From assembly GCA_016709675.1 (NCBI GenBank), contig JADJMH010000037.1:80390-144389 (forward strand): a stretch of DNA of 64,000 nt, written 5' to 3'. Positions 7,498 to 16,735 of the stretch are shown one piece after another. The notes beneath the pieces were generated by a model that had not been told where the DNA came from, ran no database searches, and saw only the letters and a list, made by a program, of their open reading frames with translations. The translations under genes were made by a program, and so were the position numbers. Position 1 is the stretch's first letter. Every line of letters starts with the position of its first letter. Source of the DNA: Candidatus Accumulibacter proximus (lineage in GTDB: Bacteria; Pseudomonadota; Gammaproteobacteria; Burkholderiales; Rhodocyclaceae).

Positions 7498-8933
7498 GGG
7501 TTTAGTCCGTTCCGTGTGGAATGGGGAGGAAACGGGCGAAGGGAGGGGCGGGCAAATGGGTAAGTTTTCCAGCGACGAGGTAGGCCATGGCGATGAAGTT
7601 TTCGACGCGGCGATAGCCGCGAGCGCAGGCCTCGCCTCCTGAAGCGCCCGATTCATGGCCTCGACGCGGGCATTGTGTTTGCCGGCCTGGAAGCCATTGA
7701 GTACGCCCGGAAGATGCTTGGTGATGGTCCTGCCGAGCCGCAGAAGGGTTCGAGTCGGCAGCGACTGGCCCAACTCAGCCAGCGTTTGAAGGGGGCTTGG
7801 CCTCATCAGGCGTCGTGGCCTTGGCATAGATCGCGCGCAACGCTTCCTTGATGCGCCAAGCGCGTGCGGTCTTGAGATTCGAGCGCTGCAACCAGTGCAT
7901 GGTCTGGGTTTGCTTGACGGTCCAGTCGGCGGGTTTCTTTTGCAGGCTCCAGCGGGTGCCCTTGAGTTCGGGTTCCTTTGACCTCGGCCCGGCGCACCTC
8001 GTCCAGCGCCTTGCTGCTCAGAGCGACCACGTGAAAGCGGTCGAAGCAGACCTTGGCCTCGGCAAAGTGCTCGGCGGCGCCCGCCTGAAAAGCACCGCTC
8101 ATGTCCATGCTCAAATCGGTAATCGCGCTCGGTTGGCCGCCATGCTCGGCGAGATCGCTGGCGAACCCCAGCGTGGCCTTATCTCGACCGGGCGTGGCAA
8201 ACAGCAGACGTGGCGCATCAAGATCATGGAAAACAGCGATGCACGTCTGGCCGCGCTTACTGGCGGTCTCATCGACGCCGACGGCACGAACCTCGGCATG
8301 ACTCTCCTTGGCGCGCGCCTGCGCCATGATGCTCGATGACGCGCCACAGTCTGGGACTGCGAACGCGCAGCACCCGGCCGCCGCCAGTACCGACATGGTC
8401 GGTGCCAGCATCAGCGTCAACGCCTCGAACAACAGCGTGAAGTGACTGCCTTCGCGCCCAGGGCCACGAGTTTGCGTCACCTGCCGCAGCCGGCACAGGC
8501 GACTCGCGGTACCTCGGCATGCAGACGGGCTTCGTACTCGAAGAAATCCAGATGGCGCCAGGAGCGCGCCAAGCGGTCATGCAGCGGCTGCGCCGGTGCT
8601 CCACAGGCGGGACAGGCATGACTCGCCGCGCCGAACTTCACCTGGAAGTCGATCCGTCCAGCCTCCGGTGTAAGGTCACGATCCACCTGCCAAGGCGCAA
8701 CAAGGCCCAGGGCCTGGGTAGACAACGTTTCAATCATGGGAACCGGTCGGAAGAGGAAGGCCGCCATTGCCCTCCATGCCGGGCCCGGCAGGCTGCCTCC
8801 CTCGGCAAAGAGGAAGCGTACGCGAGGGAGGCGTGAAGGGTCCGGCTACGCCCGGACTGCGTCCGCCCTTGACATCACCTCCCTCTCAAACCACACGCCT
8901 CTCGTCCGTTTCCACACGAAACGGCATAGAGCC
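7498..8933 (-). mobile_element. ISL3-family element, copy A (1436 bp, 8-bp target duplication)
   Basis: The ends GGGTTTAGTCCGTTCCGTG (left) and GGCTCTATGCCGTTTCGTG (right, inverted) are imperfect inverted repeats. It is flanked by the 8-bp duplication GCGCAAAG at 7490-7497 and 8934-8941, typical of ISL3. The target site is the arm of a hairpin (CTTTGCGCGC with GCGCGCAAAG). This is the most complete reference copy in the window; related copies lie at 24826-26075, 38025-39418 and 62561-64000. Confidence 0.92.
7502..8767 (-). pseudogene. ISL3 transposase, frameshifted (copy A)
   Basis: The N-terminal zinc-finger part has CPACG and VPRVACAGCGR with the WRHLDFFEYEA stretch typical of ISL3 transposases (8477-8767). 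The DDE part continues in another frame with VGVDETASKRGQ, DLSMDMSGAF and KVCFDRFHVVALSS (7806-8480). A third frame carries KHLPGVLNGFQAGKHNARVEAMNRA to about 7630. The predicted stop lies inside the left inverted repeat. At least two frameshifts are needed to read it through, so this copy is inactive, or the sequence contains indel errors. Confidence 0.85.
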
Positions 8934-10161
8934 GCGCAAAGCCATTCCAGAGCGTACTCGCCCCTCCGCGGCGTCAAGGATTCGCTGCGCCGGGCTGCAA
9001 AAAGCGCAGCCCGTCCTTGACCCCGCTCCGAGGCGAAAAACACTGTTGGCGCGCGCCAACACGGGTTTGGGGGGTGGGTCCGTTTTGATGAGCGTTGAGG
9101 TCTGCTGGATCCGGTGCCGCCGGCAACGCTGTACCCGGTCATGGCCGAGATTGGCGATGCTCTGTACCAGCAAGGCTATCTGGCGGGATTTCGCTCGATC
9201 AACGACACCTTGCTGATTGCCCTGGACGGCACTGATTTCTTCTCCTCGGAAAAGATTTCCTGTGCCTGTTGCAGCGAGACTCGCCTGAAGAACGACAGGG
9301 TTCTCTATCGCCACATTGCCGTGACGCCGGTGCTGGTGGCGCCGGGCCAGGCGAAAGCCATCCCGTTGCCGCCGGAAGTCGTGCAGCCCCACGATGGCCA
9401 GGACAAGCAGGACTGCGAATTGGCCGCCGCGGCCCGCTGGCTGGCGCGCTGGGGCGAGCACTACCGCCCGTGGCGCATCACCTACCTGGGCGACGACCTC
9501 TACTGCCATCCGTCGCATTGCCTGCAGGTGCGGGCGCAACAGGCCGACTTCCTGTTCTCTGCAAGCCCGAATCCCATGCCACGCTCTACGAGTGGGTCGG
9601 CGATTTCGAGCGCAACGAGCGACTTGGCCGCGTCGTACAGGCGCGACGCGTCGGCAAGAAGCGCTTGACCGACACCTATCGCTATGTCCATCAAGTGCCA
9701 TTGCGCAGCACCGACGATGCCGTGATGGCCACCTGGCTGGAACTGGTCACCACCGATGCCCGCGGTGCCATCGTCTTCAAGAACGCCTGGGCCACCTCCA
9801 TGAGAACAACAACACCCTCAAGACCAAGGGCTACCATTTCGACCACAACTTCGGACACGGCAAACAGTTCTTGGCCAACCTGTTCGCCACAATGATCTTG
9901 TTGGCCTTCTTGGTCCATACCGCCCTGGACTGGATGGACACCCGTTACGCCAAGGTGCGCAGCCTGCTGCCCTCCCGCCGCACCTTCTTCGAACACCTGC
10001 GCGCCTTGCTACAGTACCTGCCGTTCGATGACTGGGATCACCTCATGCGCTTCATGCAGCAGCGCCTCGCTCCCAACGCCCCAGACACCAGCTGACTTAC
10101 TCGATCCAACAGTCCTTACCCTCACCACCCACTACCATGGAATTTGAAATGAGAACTGCTG

Positions 10162-10392
10162 ATGATGACGCGGCCCGGAAGGAAAGAGCACCTCATTCCA
10201 GTTATCCTTGATGATGTGGGCGCAGAAGGCGCCGTAGGTATCCCTGCAACGATCGGCCGAATAGATCTGCGCGATGTCTGGACGGATGTTCAGAAGAGTA
10301 CTGTGGTCACGAAGGACACGATCAACGCCCTACGTAACCGATGCGTACTGCCCATGCTGGAGAAGCTAGACGCAGCAAGCGACGCCGTCTAA
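10162..10392 (+). pseudogene. C-terminal remnant of a TIR-domain-like protein
   Basis: Seventy-six codons run directly out of the insertion-sequence end, so the 5' part was lost. The segment HLIPVILDDVGAEG...GIPATIGRIDLRD resembles the C-terminal third of bacterial TIR domains: a hydrophobic strand, Asp-Asp, then IPATIG-x-IDLR. The NADase active site would be in the missing part. The matching N-terminus is not found beyond the left end of the insertion sequence at 6779, so it was deleted as well as interrupted. Inference: a lost TIR defence or signalling gene of the same accessory region. The family call is tentative. Confidence 0.4.
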
Positions 10393-10707
10393 TAAAAAAA
10401 TAAAAGGGGCCACCCATTAGCCCAGGGCTTCCGCACTCGGAAAGGATATGCAAACACATGCCACAAGCTCAGGATTCCTATGTTGTTTTCAGCAGCTTCG
10501 CCCTGTATTGTTCGGCGCCTCACTTCCCAAGGCATTGGCGCAGATGATCGCAATCCGGCCTACGAAGCACTGGAACGTCCATAAGTTGCGTGGAATATCA
10601 ACATCAACAGGTGGTTTGCGTATGCATTCGGAGTGCGCAGGCCCTGGCCCGGCACCTGAGTCCGTTCGGCTGAAAGGCTGCTTTTCAAGAGCTTGAGCGT
10701 CCGCAAC

Positions 10708-10818
10708 GGGTCGGTTGCCGTCAGCCGACCGTGAGAACCAAGTGGCCGTTTAGGGTCTGGAGCGGCCAGCTCGACGGGAAACCGCCGAGGCCGAGCATCA
10801 ACGGCCGGATCAGACTGA
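10708..10818. repeat. Dispersed ~110-bp repeat, copy 1
   Basis: GGGTCGGTTGCCGTCA through GGAGCGGCCAG, GGGAAACCGCCGAGGCCGAGCATCA and CGGCCGG is shared with 20342-20450 at high identity. It lies in the gene-free stretch 10393-11083, which otherwise shows nothing I can assign. There is no coding potential or clear terminal repeat. It may be an intergenic repeat family or the stub of a mobile element. Confidence 0.7.
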
Positions 10819-11083
10819 TTGCCGACATGCAGGCTTCGGCATTAACCGGCAGGTCGGTGCCCTTTGGAGACTGATGACATTTCGAATGTCGGCCGGCTGG
10901 CTGCGCCATTGAACAGACATTCGAAATATAGCGGCGGAAGCGGATGGCGTGCTGCACCTAGCACGAAGGATTAAGGCGCCCGCCGAGCGCTGACGGTCAA
11001 CTTTCCAAGCAGGAAGTCCGTATTGGGCTTGATACGAGTGATCATCGCTGGCGAGCGCTCCGTTATGCTCGCCAGCAGCTTCA

Positions 11084-11794
11084 TTAGACCGATACCGATA
11101 ATTTGAATTGCTGATCTTTTCCGGAATTCTCATCCCCCATGCTGTAGGCCTGCATCAATTTCATGATCTGCATCGTTAATCGAGTATCGAGATCGTTACT
11201 CGATGCAGACGAAGAGTCGCTGGCTGATGATGGTGAAGAACCCGAAGCGGCGTTCTTTTGCTGGTAGTTCATTGCCTCCTGAAAACTGACCTTGCCGTCG
11301 CCATTGGTGTCGGCCTTGTCAAAGTTGCTGACCAGATCCTTGATCAAACTGGAGGCCGAACTGTTGGATGAACCGATTGCATCGGCCGTGCTGCTCAATT
11401 GATCTTTACTCAGCCCGCCGGCTTGCCCACCTGGCGGCATTCCACCCATTCCGCCGGGAGGCATCCCACCCATGCCGCCACTCATGCGACTGCTCATGAA
11501 TTGATTGTCGAGCTCTTCGGCAACCTTCTTCAAGGTGTCGGTGAATTCCGATTTGGTGACCTTGCCGTCACTGTTCGTATCGAGTTTGGTGAACAACTCG
11601 TCAACGCTGGGCGACTTGTCCGACGAAGACGAAATCTTGTCGAAGGCGGATTGCAGGTCGGATTTCTCGATATAGCCTTGCCCGCCGGTATCGAGCTTGG
11701 CGAACAGGTTCTCCGCCATCTTTGCCGGATTAGGGCGGTCCATGCCCTGCATCATCATTCCATTGCTACCACTGATTCCTCCGATGCTACTCAT
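11084..11794 (-). CDS. EF-hand calcium-binding protein
   Basis: This 236-residue protein has a start at 11794 preceded by AAAGGAAACC. It has two good EF-hand loops (DTNSDGKVTKSE near residue 71 and DTNGDGKVSFQE near residue 161) and one degenerate loop (DTGGQGYIEKSD near residue 35). A Met/Gly/Pro-rich linker (GGMGGMPPGG repeats) lies between the second and third loops, with a Ser-rich stretch after. There is no classical signal peptide. Domain order resembles the XopAW-type EF-hand proteins common in Beta- and Gammaproteobacteria; export by a non-Sec route is possible but not shown. A triple GTAAA array lies about 105 bp upstream (11898-11922), suggesting control by the nearby CpxRA-like system. 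Binding of Ca2+ is likely; the physiological role is unknown. Confidence 0.8.
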   Translation of the reverse strand: MSSIGGISGSNGMMMQGMDRPNPAKMAENLFAKLDTGGQGYIEKSDLQSAFDKISSSSDKSPSVDELFTKLDTNSDGKVTKSEFTDTLKKVAEELDNQFMSSRMSGGMGGMPPGGMGGMPPGGQAGGLSKDQLSSTADAIGSSNSSASSLIKDLVSNFDKADTNGDGKVSFQEAMNYQQKNAASGSSPSSASDSSSASSNDLDTRLTMQIMKLMQAYSMGDENSGKDQQFKLSVSV

Positions 11795-11897
11795 GATGGT
11801 TTCCTTTCTGGTGAATGAGTCAGCGTGCCGTTATTAGCACGTGGGTTTGCCTATGCAATTTAACGGCCTGCGATGCTTGAAATGAACGAGGGTTGCG

Positions 11898-11922
11898 GTA
11901 AATCCCGGTAAAACCGGGTAAA
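11898..11922 (-). promoter_or_regulatory. Triple CpxR-type box upstream of the EF-hand gene
   Basis: Three GTAAA pentamers lie at exactly 10-bp intervals (11898, 11908, 11918), each pair separated by 5 bp. GTAAA-N5-GTAAA is the known CpxR recognition sequence. It sits between the EF-hand gene start (11794) and the next genes, and matches the boxes at 13344-13358 and 15221-15235. Confidence 0.65.
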
Positions 11923-12154
11923 GAAAACTGCTGATTCGCGGGCAATTCCACCGATCACCTCGGCGCGCTTCGCCGGTAACGGAAGTTGCTGCCGCCGCGC
12001 AGCAAAAAGTGCCGCAAATATCCGGCATGTAAATGCGGGTTAATGCTGTTTTGAAATCGCGACTTGGGACGAACGATCTGGCTATGACAGCCCCTGCTGC
12101 GGCAAGATTTGCCTTCACTTCGGCCCCAGCTTCGCCAGCGGGTCGGCCCAGGCC

Positions 12155-12217
<63 letters not shown>

Positions 12218-12285
12218 GAACGCGAGCGAGACGTGCTCGACGATCATGGATTGACGCTGCAATCCTCTGGCGGCAAAGCTGCAAG

Positions 12286-12778
12286 TCATTGCTTCATCAG
12301 AGGGTCGTGGTGCATTCCGCCGGAGTCACCCATTCCGCCCGGCTGTCAAGAATTCATCACGCGCCACCTTGAAAAAGTCGCCGCTGCGTCCGGCTTCGTT
12401 GGCCCACAGGGCGGCTACCTGGGGGTCTGCCGGGGGGGGGGGGGGCCGCCCCCCGGCGCCCCCCCCCCCCCCCCCGCGGGGGGGGGGGGGGCCGGCGGGG
12501 CGGGGGGGGGGGGGGGGAAAAGGGCGGGGGGGAAGGGGATCCTGGCCCTCCGACAGCAAAAAATGGAGCGCGATTTCCTCGTCGCCCCAGATCCATGCTT
12601 CGTTAAACGCATCGGTGGCTGCCGGCTCGTCAGCAACGTAGCAGCGCCGGCTGCTATTGTCCCAACAATCCGCCGGCCACAACGGGAGACCGGTTAGCCC
12701 CTGTTCTCCCGGCGTACCCCGCAATTCATGGCCGTTTGAAAACAGCTCGCGGATCGGATGCTTTGCCGGCGGCGTCAA
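12286..12778 (-). pseudogene. Unrecognised gene disrupted by a poly-G block
   Basis: Protein-like sequence is visible on both sides of the G-rich block at 12431-12539. Upstream on the minus strand are LPLWPADCWDNSSRRCY and DEPAATDAFNEAWIWGDEEIALHFLL; downstream are LWANEAGRSGDFFKVARDEFLTA and, in a shifted frame, PGGMGDSGGMHHDPLMKQ ending at 12286. The frames do not join. I do not recognise the family. It lies between the EF-hand and Spy-like genes on the same strand and may belong to that stress-linked group. The break is more likely artefactual than biological. The exact start is uncertain. Confidence 0.4.
12431..12539. other. G/C homopolymer block, probable sequencing artefact
   Basis: Runs of G and C up to 17 long are interleaved with short GC-only spacers over about 110 bp, inside an otherwise coding-like minus-strand segment. 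Same nature as 12155-12216, 25008-25156 and 25744-25760. Confidence 0.85.
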
Positions 12779-13247
12779 ATTGCATGCGTTGTTCTCGAGT
12801 CATCAGCTCACGCACGCTAGCATCGCGCTTCACATGCATCAGCATTAACTGGGCGACGGCCTGTCCGTGGCGATCGGCGAGTGCACGCGCCCGCTCAAGG
12901 TCAAGCGGCTGCGTGGTGGCAAGACCGCGCATCTCCTCCATCGTCTTGAACACCCGCTTCATCACTTCCCGCTCGGCCGGTATCTCGCCGTGCAACAGTG
13001 CGAACACTTTGTCCCGCTGTGCCTCACTCAACGCCACACCGCGCGTCGGATCGAGCATCGCCATCGGCAGCATGCCGGGCGGCATGTCGCCCGGAGGAAA
13101 GGGGGCTGTGCCGGCCATCATGGGCGGTGGCAGGCCGATGCCCGGCGCGTTGGGTGTCGGGCCATGCGCTGCCACCACGAGCGGCACGGCGACGATCGCG
13201 AGCCCCAGTGCCCAGCGTTCCAGCATTTGCTTGTGTTTCGACTTCAT
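12726..13247 (-). CDS. Periplasmic Spy/CpxP-like protein
   Basis: This protein has 173 residues from the ATG at 13247, which has AAGGAGAAACGAC immediately upstream; a longer frame to 13373 lacks such a site. The N-terminus is a signal peptide (MKSKHKQ, hydrophobic LGLAIVAVPLVVAAHG). A Met/Pro/Gly-rich stretch (PPPMMAG, GDMPPGMLPMAM) follows, which may bind metal. The C-terminal half is helical with LSEAQRDKVFALLHGE and MTREQRMQFD, the two LTxxQ-like motifs of the Spy/CpxP family of periplasmic chaperones and metal or envelope-stress sensors. It is transcribed away from the CpxRA-like genes, with a GTAAA-N5-GTAAA box about 100 bp upstream. This is the classical arrangement of cpxP divergent from cpxRA. 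Confidence 0.75.
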   Translation of the reverse strand: MKSKHKQMLERWALGLAIVAVPLVVAAHGPTPNAPGIGLPPPMMAGTAPFPPGDMPPGMLPMAMLDPTRGVALSEAQRDKVFALLHGEIPAEREVMKRVFKTMEEMRGLATTQPLDLERARALADRHGQAVAQLMLMHVKRDASVRELMTREQRMQFDAAGKASDPRAVFKRP

Positions 13248-13321
13248 GTCGTTTCTCCTTGGTGAGTTGTACTGCCCGATTGGCAGCTCGGTGTGACGGC
13301 CGTATTTTCTGAGCTGACGAC

Positions 13322-13358
13322 GTAAAAGGCCGCTAATCAGACCGTAAAAACCGGTAAA
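13322..13358 (-). promoter_or_regulatory. CpxR-type boxes between the Spy-like gene and the response regulator
   Basis: A perfect GTAAA-N5-GTAAA is at 13344-13358, and a weaker GTAAA-N5-GCTAA is at 13322-13336, 22 bp away (two helical turns). It lies in the divergent intergenic region (starts at 13247 and 13422), so it could control both genes and give autoregulation. Confidence 0.65.
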
Positions 13359-13421
13359 GAGCGCCTCCGGCATGAGGCAGGTGGCCTATGATTTCGATCA
13401 TCGGCTTTCACGGACTAGAAA

Positions 13422-14107
<686 letters not shown>

Positions 14108-14108
<1 letters not shown>

Positions 14109-15202
14109 TGGGACGTCTTTTCTGGAAGTTCTTCTTCATTTTCTGGGTGGCTCAGTTCGTCACCGCGGCGGGCGTCGGAACGGCGATCTGGATACTCCGG
14201 CCGCAGCACTTTCCTGGCCACGGACTGGTCGTTCCCGGCTCGCCACCGCCTGAATTTTCCGGCACGGAGGCTCTCCCGCCACCACATCCCAGGCCACCCA
14301 TACCACCGGAGATGTCGCTGCCCTTGCTGCCGATCGCAGCTGGAAGTCTGGTCAGCCTGGTCTTTGCGGGCTTGCTGGCCTGGTATTTCGCCCGCCCGAT
14401 CCGCCTCTTGCGCGGCGCTTTTGCCGCGGTTGTTAGTGGCGAAATTGACACGCGGGTCGGCTCGGCGATGGGGGGGCGAAACGACGAACTCGCCGATCTC
14501 GGCAAAGATTTCGATGACATGGCCGGCCAGTTGGGCGACCTGCTCAATGCCCAGCGAAACTTGCTGCACGATGTCTCGCACGAACTCCGCTCACCCATGG
14601 CACGACTGCAAGCGACGGCCGACCTGATCCGGCAGCAGCCCGAGCGAGGGGCCGAATTTGCCGAACGCATCGTGCGCGACACAGAACGGATGGACCGGCT
14701 GATTGGCGAATTGCTGACCCTGGCTAGGCTCGACTCGGGCATCCAGGATGCCATTCCTGAAAGCGTCGACCTGGGTGAAGTCATTGCCGACATTGCCGAA
14801 GACGCGCGCATCGAGGCTGAGGAAAGGGGCTGCACGATCGACCTTGCTCTGAACGGCGAACTATGGCTGCATGGCGATCGCGAACTGCTCCATCGCGCCA
14901 TCGAGAATGTCGTGCGCAACGCGCTCCACCACTCGCCCCCGGGCGGCTTGGTACGCGTGGCCGGCCAGGTCGAGGGAAACCGCCTGCGCCTGAGCATCAG
15001 CGACCAGGGGCGGGGCGTTCCGGACGAAGCGCTGGACAAGATCTTCCAGCCCTTCTACCGGGGCGGCGGCAAGACATCGGGCGGCGGCTACGGACTCGGG
15101 CTGGCCATTGCCGAACGGGTGATTGCTGCGGTCGACGGTCAAATTCGGGCAAAGAACGCGGACTCTGGCGGACTGGTGGTCGAGATCGATCTGCCCGTCT
15201 GA
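14108..15202 (+). CDS. cpxA: Sensor histidine kinase, CpxA-like
   Basis: This protein has 364 residues from the ATG overlapping the regulator stop by one base. It has an N-terminal membrane helix (FWKFFFIFWVAQFVTAAGVG), a short Pro-rich periplasmic segment of about 60 residues, a second helix (LLPIAAGSLVSLVFAGLLAW), and HAMP. HisKA carries phospho-accepting His in DVSHELRSPM (about residue 157). The HATPase has an N box (ENVVRNALHHSP), G1 (DQGRGVP) and G2 (GGGYGLGLAI). The periplasmic part is much shorter than in enteric CpxA. It forms a two-component pair with the upstream regulator and probably senses envelope stress or metals. Confidence 0.85.
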
Positions 15203-15220
15203 CGTACTTCATTCCGGGGC

Positions 15221-15235
15221 TTTACCGGGATTAAC
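15221..15235 (+). promoter_or_regulatory. CpxR-type box upstream of the tripartite exporter operon
   Basis: TTTAC-N5-TTAAC, read on the other strand as GTTAA-N5-GTAAA, lies 46-60 bp before the outer-membrane-factor start at 15281. It is one mismatch from the consensus and is the third such site in the cluster. Confidence 0.55.
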
Positions 15236-15280
15236 ATTTCCCTGACACCGTCTTACATGGCGCCCCACGACAATGGCAGC

Positions 15281-16735
15281 ATGACTTCAAGACATACTGG
15301 CCGCCCCCGTTTTGCGGCTTTGGGCCTGGCGATCGCGTTGCTTGGCGGCTGTGGCGCTTTGCCCTCGGTGGGGCCGGACTACCAGACGCCCGACACCCCG
15401 ATGCCCGCGGCGTGGCAGACCGGAACACCGGCTGCCGGCAAGCCCCGCGACCTTTCCCGCTGGTGGCAACAGCTTGACGACCCCCTGCTGGCGAGCCTTA
15501 TCGACGAGGCACTGAGCGGCAGCCTCGACCTCAAGGCGGCACAAGCGCGGTTGCAGCAGGCGCGGGCCAGCCGAAACCAGGCGGCAGGCGACTATTTCCC
15601 GACCATCGCGGCGTCAGGCAGGGCGAGCAGCAACCGACAGGGCGAGGTGATCAACCCGAATTATGTGGGTACGACCTATACCGCCGGTTTTGACGCCAGT
15701 TGGGAGATCGACCTGTTTGGCGGCACCCGGCGCAGCGTCGAGGCAGCAACCGCCGATCAGGCGGCAAGCGCAGCCAGCTTGAACAATGTCCGCGTGTCGC
15801 TGGTTGCCGAGGTAGCCTTGAATTACGTCGATTTGCGCGGCTATCAGCGGCGGCTGGCGATTGCCGCCGAAAACCTGGCCAGCCAGGGCGAGACCTTGCA
15901 GATCACCGAGTGGCGCAACCAGGCCGGTCTGGCCAACAGCGTTGATGTCGAACAGGCGCGAGCCAACTTCGAACAGACACGGGCGACGATCCCCGATCTG
16001 GAAATAGGACGCGATCAGGCAGAAAACCGTCTGGCCTTGCTGCTTGGCCGCCACCCCGGCTTGCTCCATGACCGACTGGTAGCCTACAAATCGCTCCCTG
16101 CCGTGCCGGCCAGCATCGCCAGCGGCATTCCCGCCGACATCCTGCTGCAGCGCCCCGACCTGATCGCTGCCGAGCGCACCCTGGCGGCTGAAACGGCTAG
16201 GGTCGGCCAGAAAATGGCGGCTCGTTATCCGGCCCTGTCGCTATCCGGCTCGTTCGGGTGGGAAGCGTTTTCCTTTGGTGCGCTGAGCGGCGCCGGTGCG
16301 GTGGCGTCCGCGACGGCCGCGAGCCTGGCGGCGACCGTGTTCGACGGTGGCCGTTTGCGCAGCGCGGTAGACGTCCAGAGCGCCGTGCAGGCGCAGGCCC
16401 TGATTGCCTACGAAAGCGGCATTCTGACGGCGCTGGAGGAAGTCGAAAACGCCCTCAAGGCGCACGCGGGCGCGCGTGAGCGACTGAATGCCAGGCAGGC
16501 GGCAGCCGACGCTGCGCGCAATGCCGCGCAAATGGGTCAGCTGCAGTATGAATCCGGCCTGACCGACTTTCAGAAGGTGCTGGATACCCAGCGCACCCGC
16601 CTGACGGCGGAAGACAACCTGTCGACAGCGCAGTCGACCCTGCTGACCAGCCTGATCAAGCTCTACAAGGCACTTGGCGGCGGCTGGGAACAGCCGGTCG
16701 CGACGCAGGACACAGCAGAAGGCAAGCCATCATGA
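15281..16735 (+). CDS. Outer membrane efflux lipoprotein (NodT/OprM family)
   Basis: This protein has 484 residues from ATG 15281, chosen because the signal peptide starts there and ends in lipobox LLGGC; an upstream in-frame ATG at 15257 adds only eight residues. It has features of TolC-like outer membrane factors: VGPDYQTPDTPMP after the lipid anchor, RWWQQLDDPLLASLIDEAL, LKAAQARLQQARA, a central WEIDLFGG motif, then ILLQRPDLIAAER and LTALEEVENAL in the second repeat. It forms the outer-membrane channel for the adaptor and ABC pump encoded directly downstream (4-bp overlap with the next gene). Confidence 0.9.
   Translation: MTSRHTGRPRFAALGLAIALLGGCGALPSVGPDYQTPDTPMPAAWQTGTPAAGKPRDLSRWWQQLDDPLLASLIDEALSGSLDLKAAQARLQQARASRNQAAGDYFPTIAASGRASSNRQGEVINPNYVGTTYTAGFDASWEIDLFGGTRRSVEAATADQAASAASLNNVRVSLVAEVALNYVDLRGYQRRLAIAAENLASQGETLQITEWRNQAGLANSVDVEQARANFEQTRATIPDLEIGRDQAENRLALLLGRHPGLLHDRLVAYKSLPAVPASIASGIPADILLQRPDLIAAERTLAAETARVGQKMAARYPALSLSGSFGWEAFSFGALSGAGAVASATAASLAATVFDGGRLRSAVDVQSAVQAQALIAYESGILTALEEVENALKAHAGARERLNARQAAADAARNAAQMGQLQYESGLTDFQKVLDTQRTRLTAEDNLSTAQSTLLTSLIKLYKALGGGWEQPVATQDTAEGKPS

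Larger units (their letters stand above)
6991..10095 (+). pseudogene. DDE-type transposase (ISNCY-like), fragmented
   Basis: The N-terminal piece (LIEKVRDGFRALPDGR...SLSFLDSQVRMQKQ) is at 6991-7176. A middle piece reading FGVHEIPCDNQIRNLL is near 7330-7383. The main body resumes at 9103-9560 (ALDGTDFFSSEKI, CACC, ITYLGDDLYCH). It shifts frame near 9560 (CKPESHATLYEW, GDFERNERLGR) and again near 9800 (NNNTLKTKGYHFDHNFGHGKQ...), ending at 10095. The motif set (ALDGTDFF, LGDDLYCH, late NFGHGKQ) is that of a DDE transposase often filed as ISNCY; I am not certain of the family. Two frameshifts and nested insertions make it non-functional. Confidence 0.7.
6779..10161 (+). mobile_element. Degenerate insertion sequence bounded by 19-bp inverted repeats, with nested insertions
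   Basis: The ends are perfect inverted repeats: CAGCAGTTCTCATTTCAAA at 6779-6797 and its complement at 10143-10161. I see no clear target duplication. The interior carries a plus-strand DDE-type transposase broken into pieces (6991-10095) and an entire ISL3 element (7498-8933). The transposase breaks after RNLL (about 7383) and resumes at LDPVPPATL (about 9103). The inserted DNA therefore also includes unrelated sequence on both sides of the ISL3 copy, with strong palindromes at 7469-7497 and 9046-9059. The left end lies about 50 bp from tRNA-Ile; the right end abuts a gene fragment. Confidence 0.75.
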
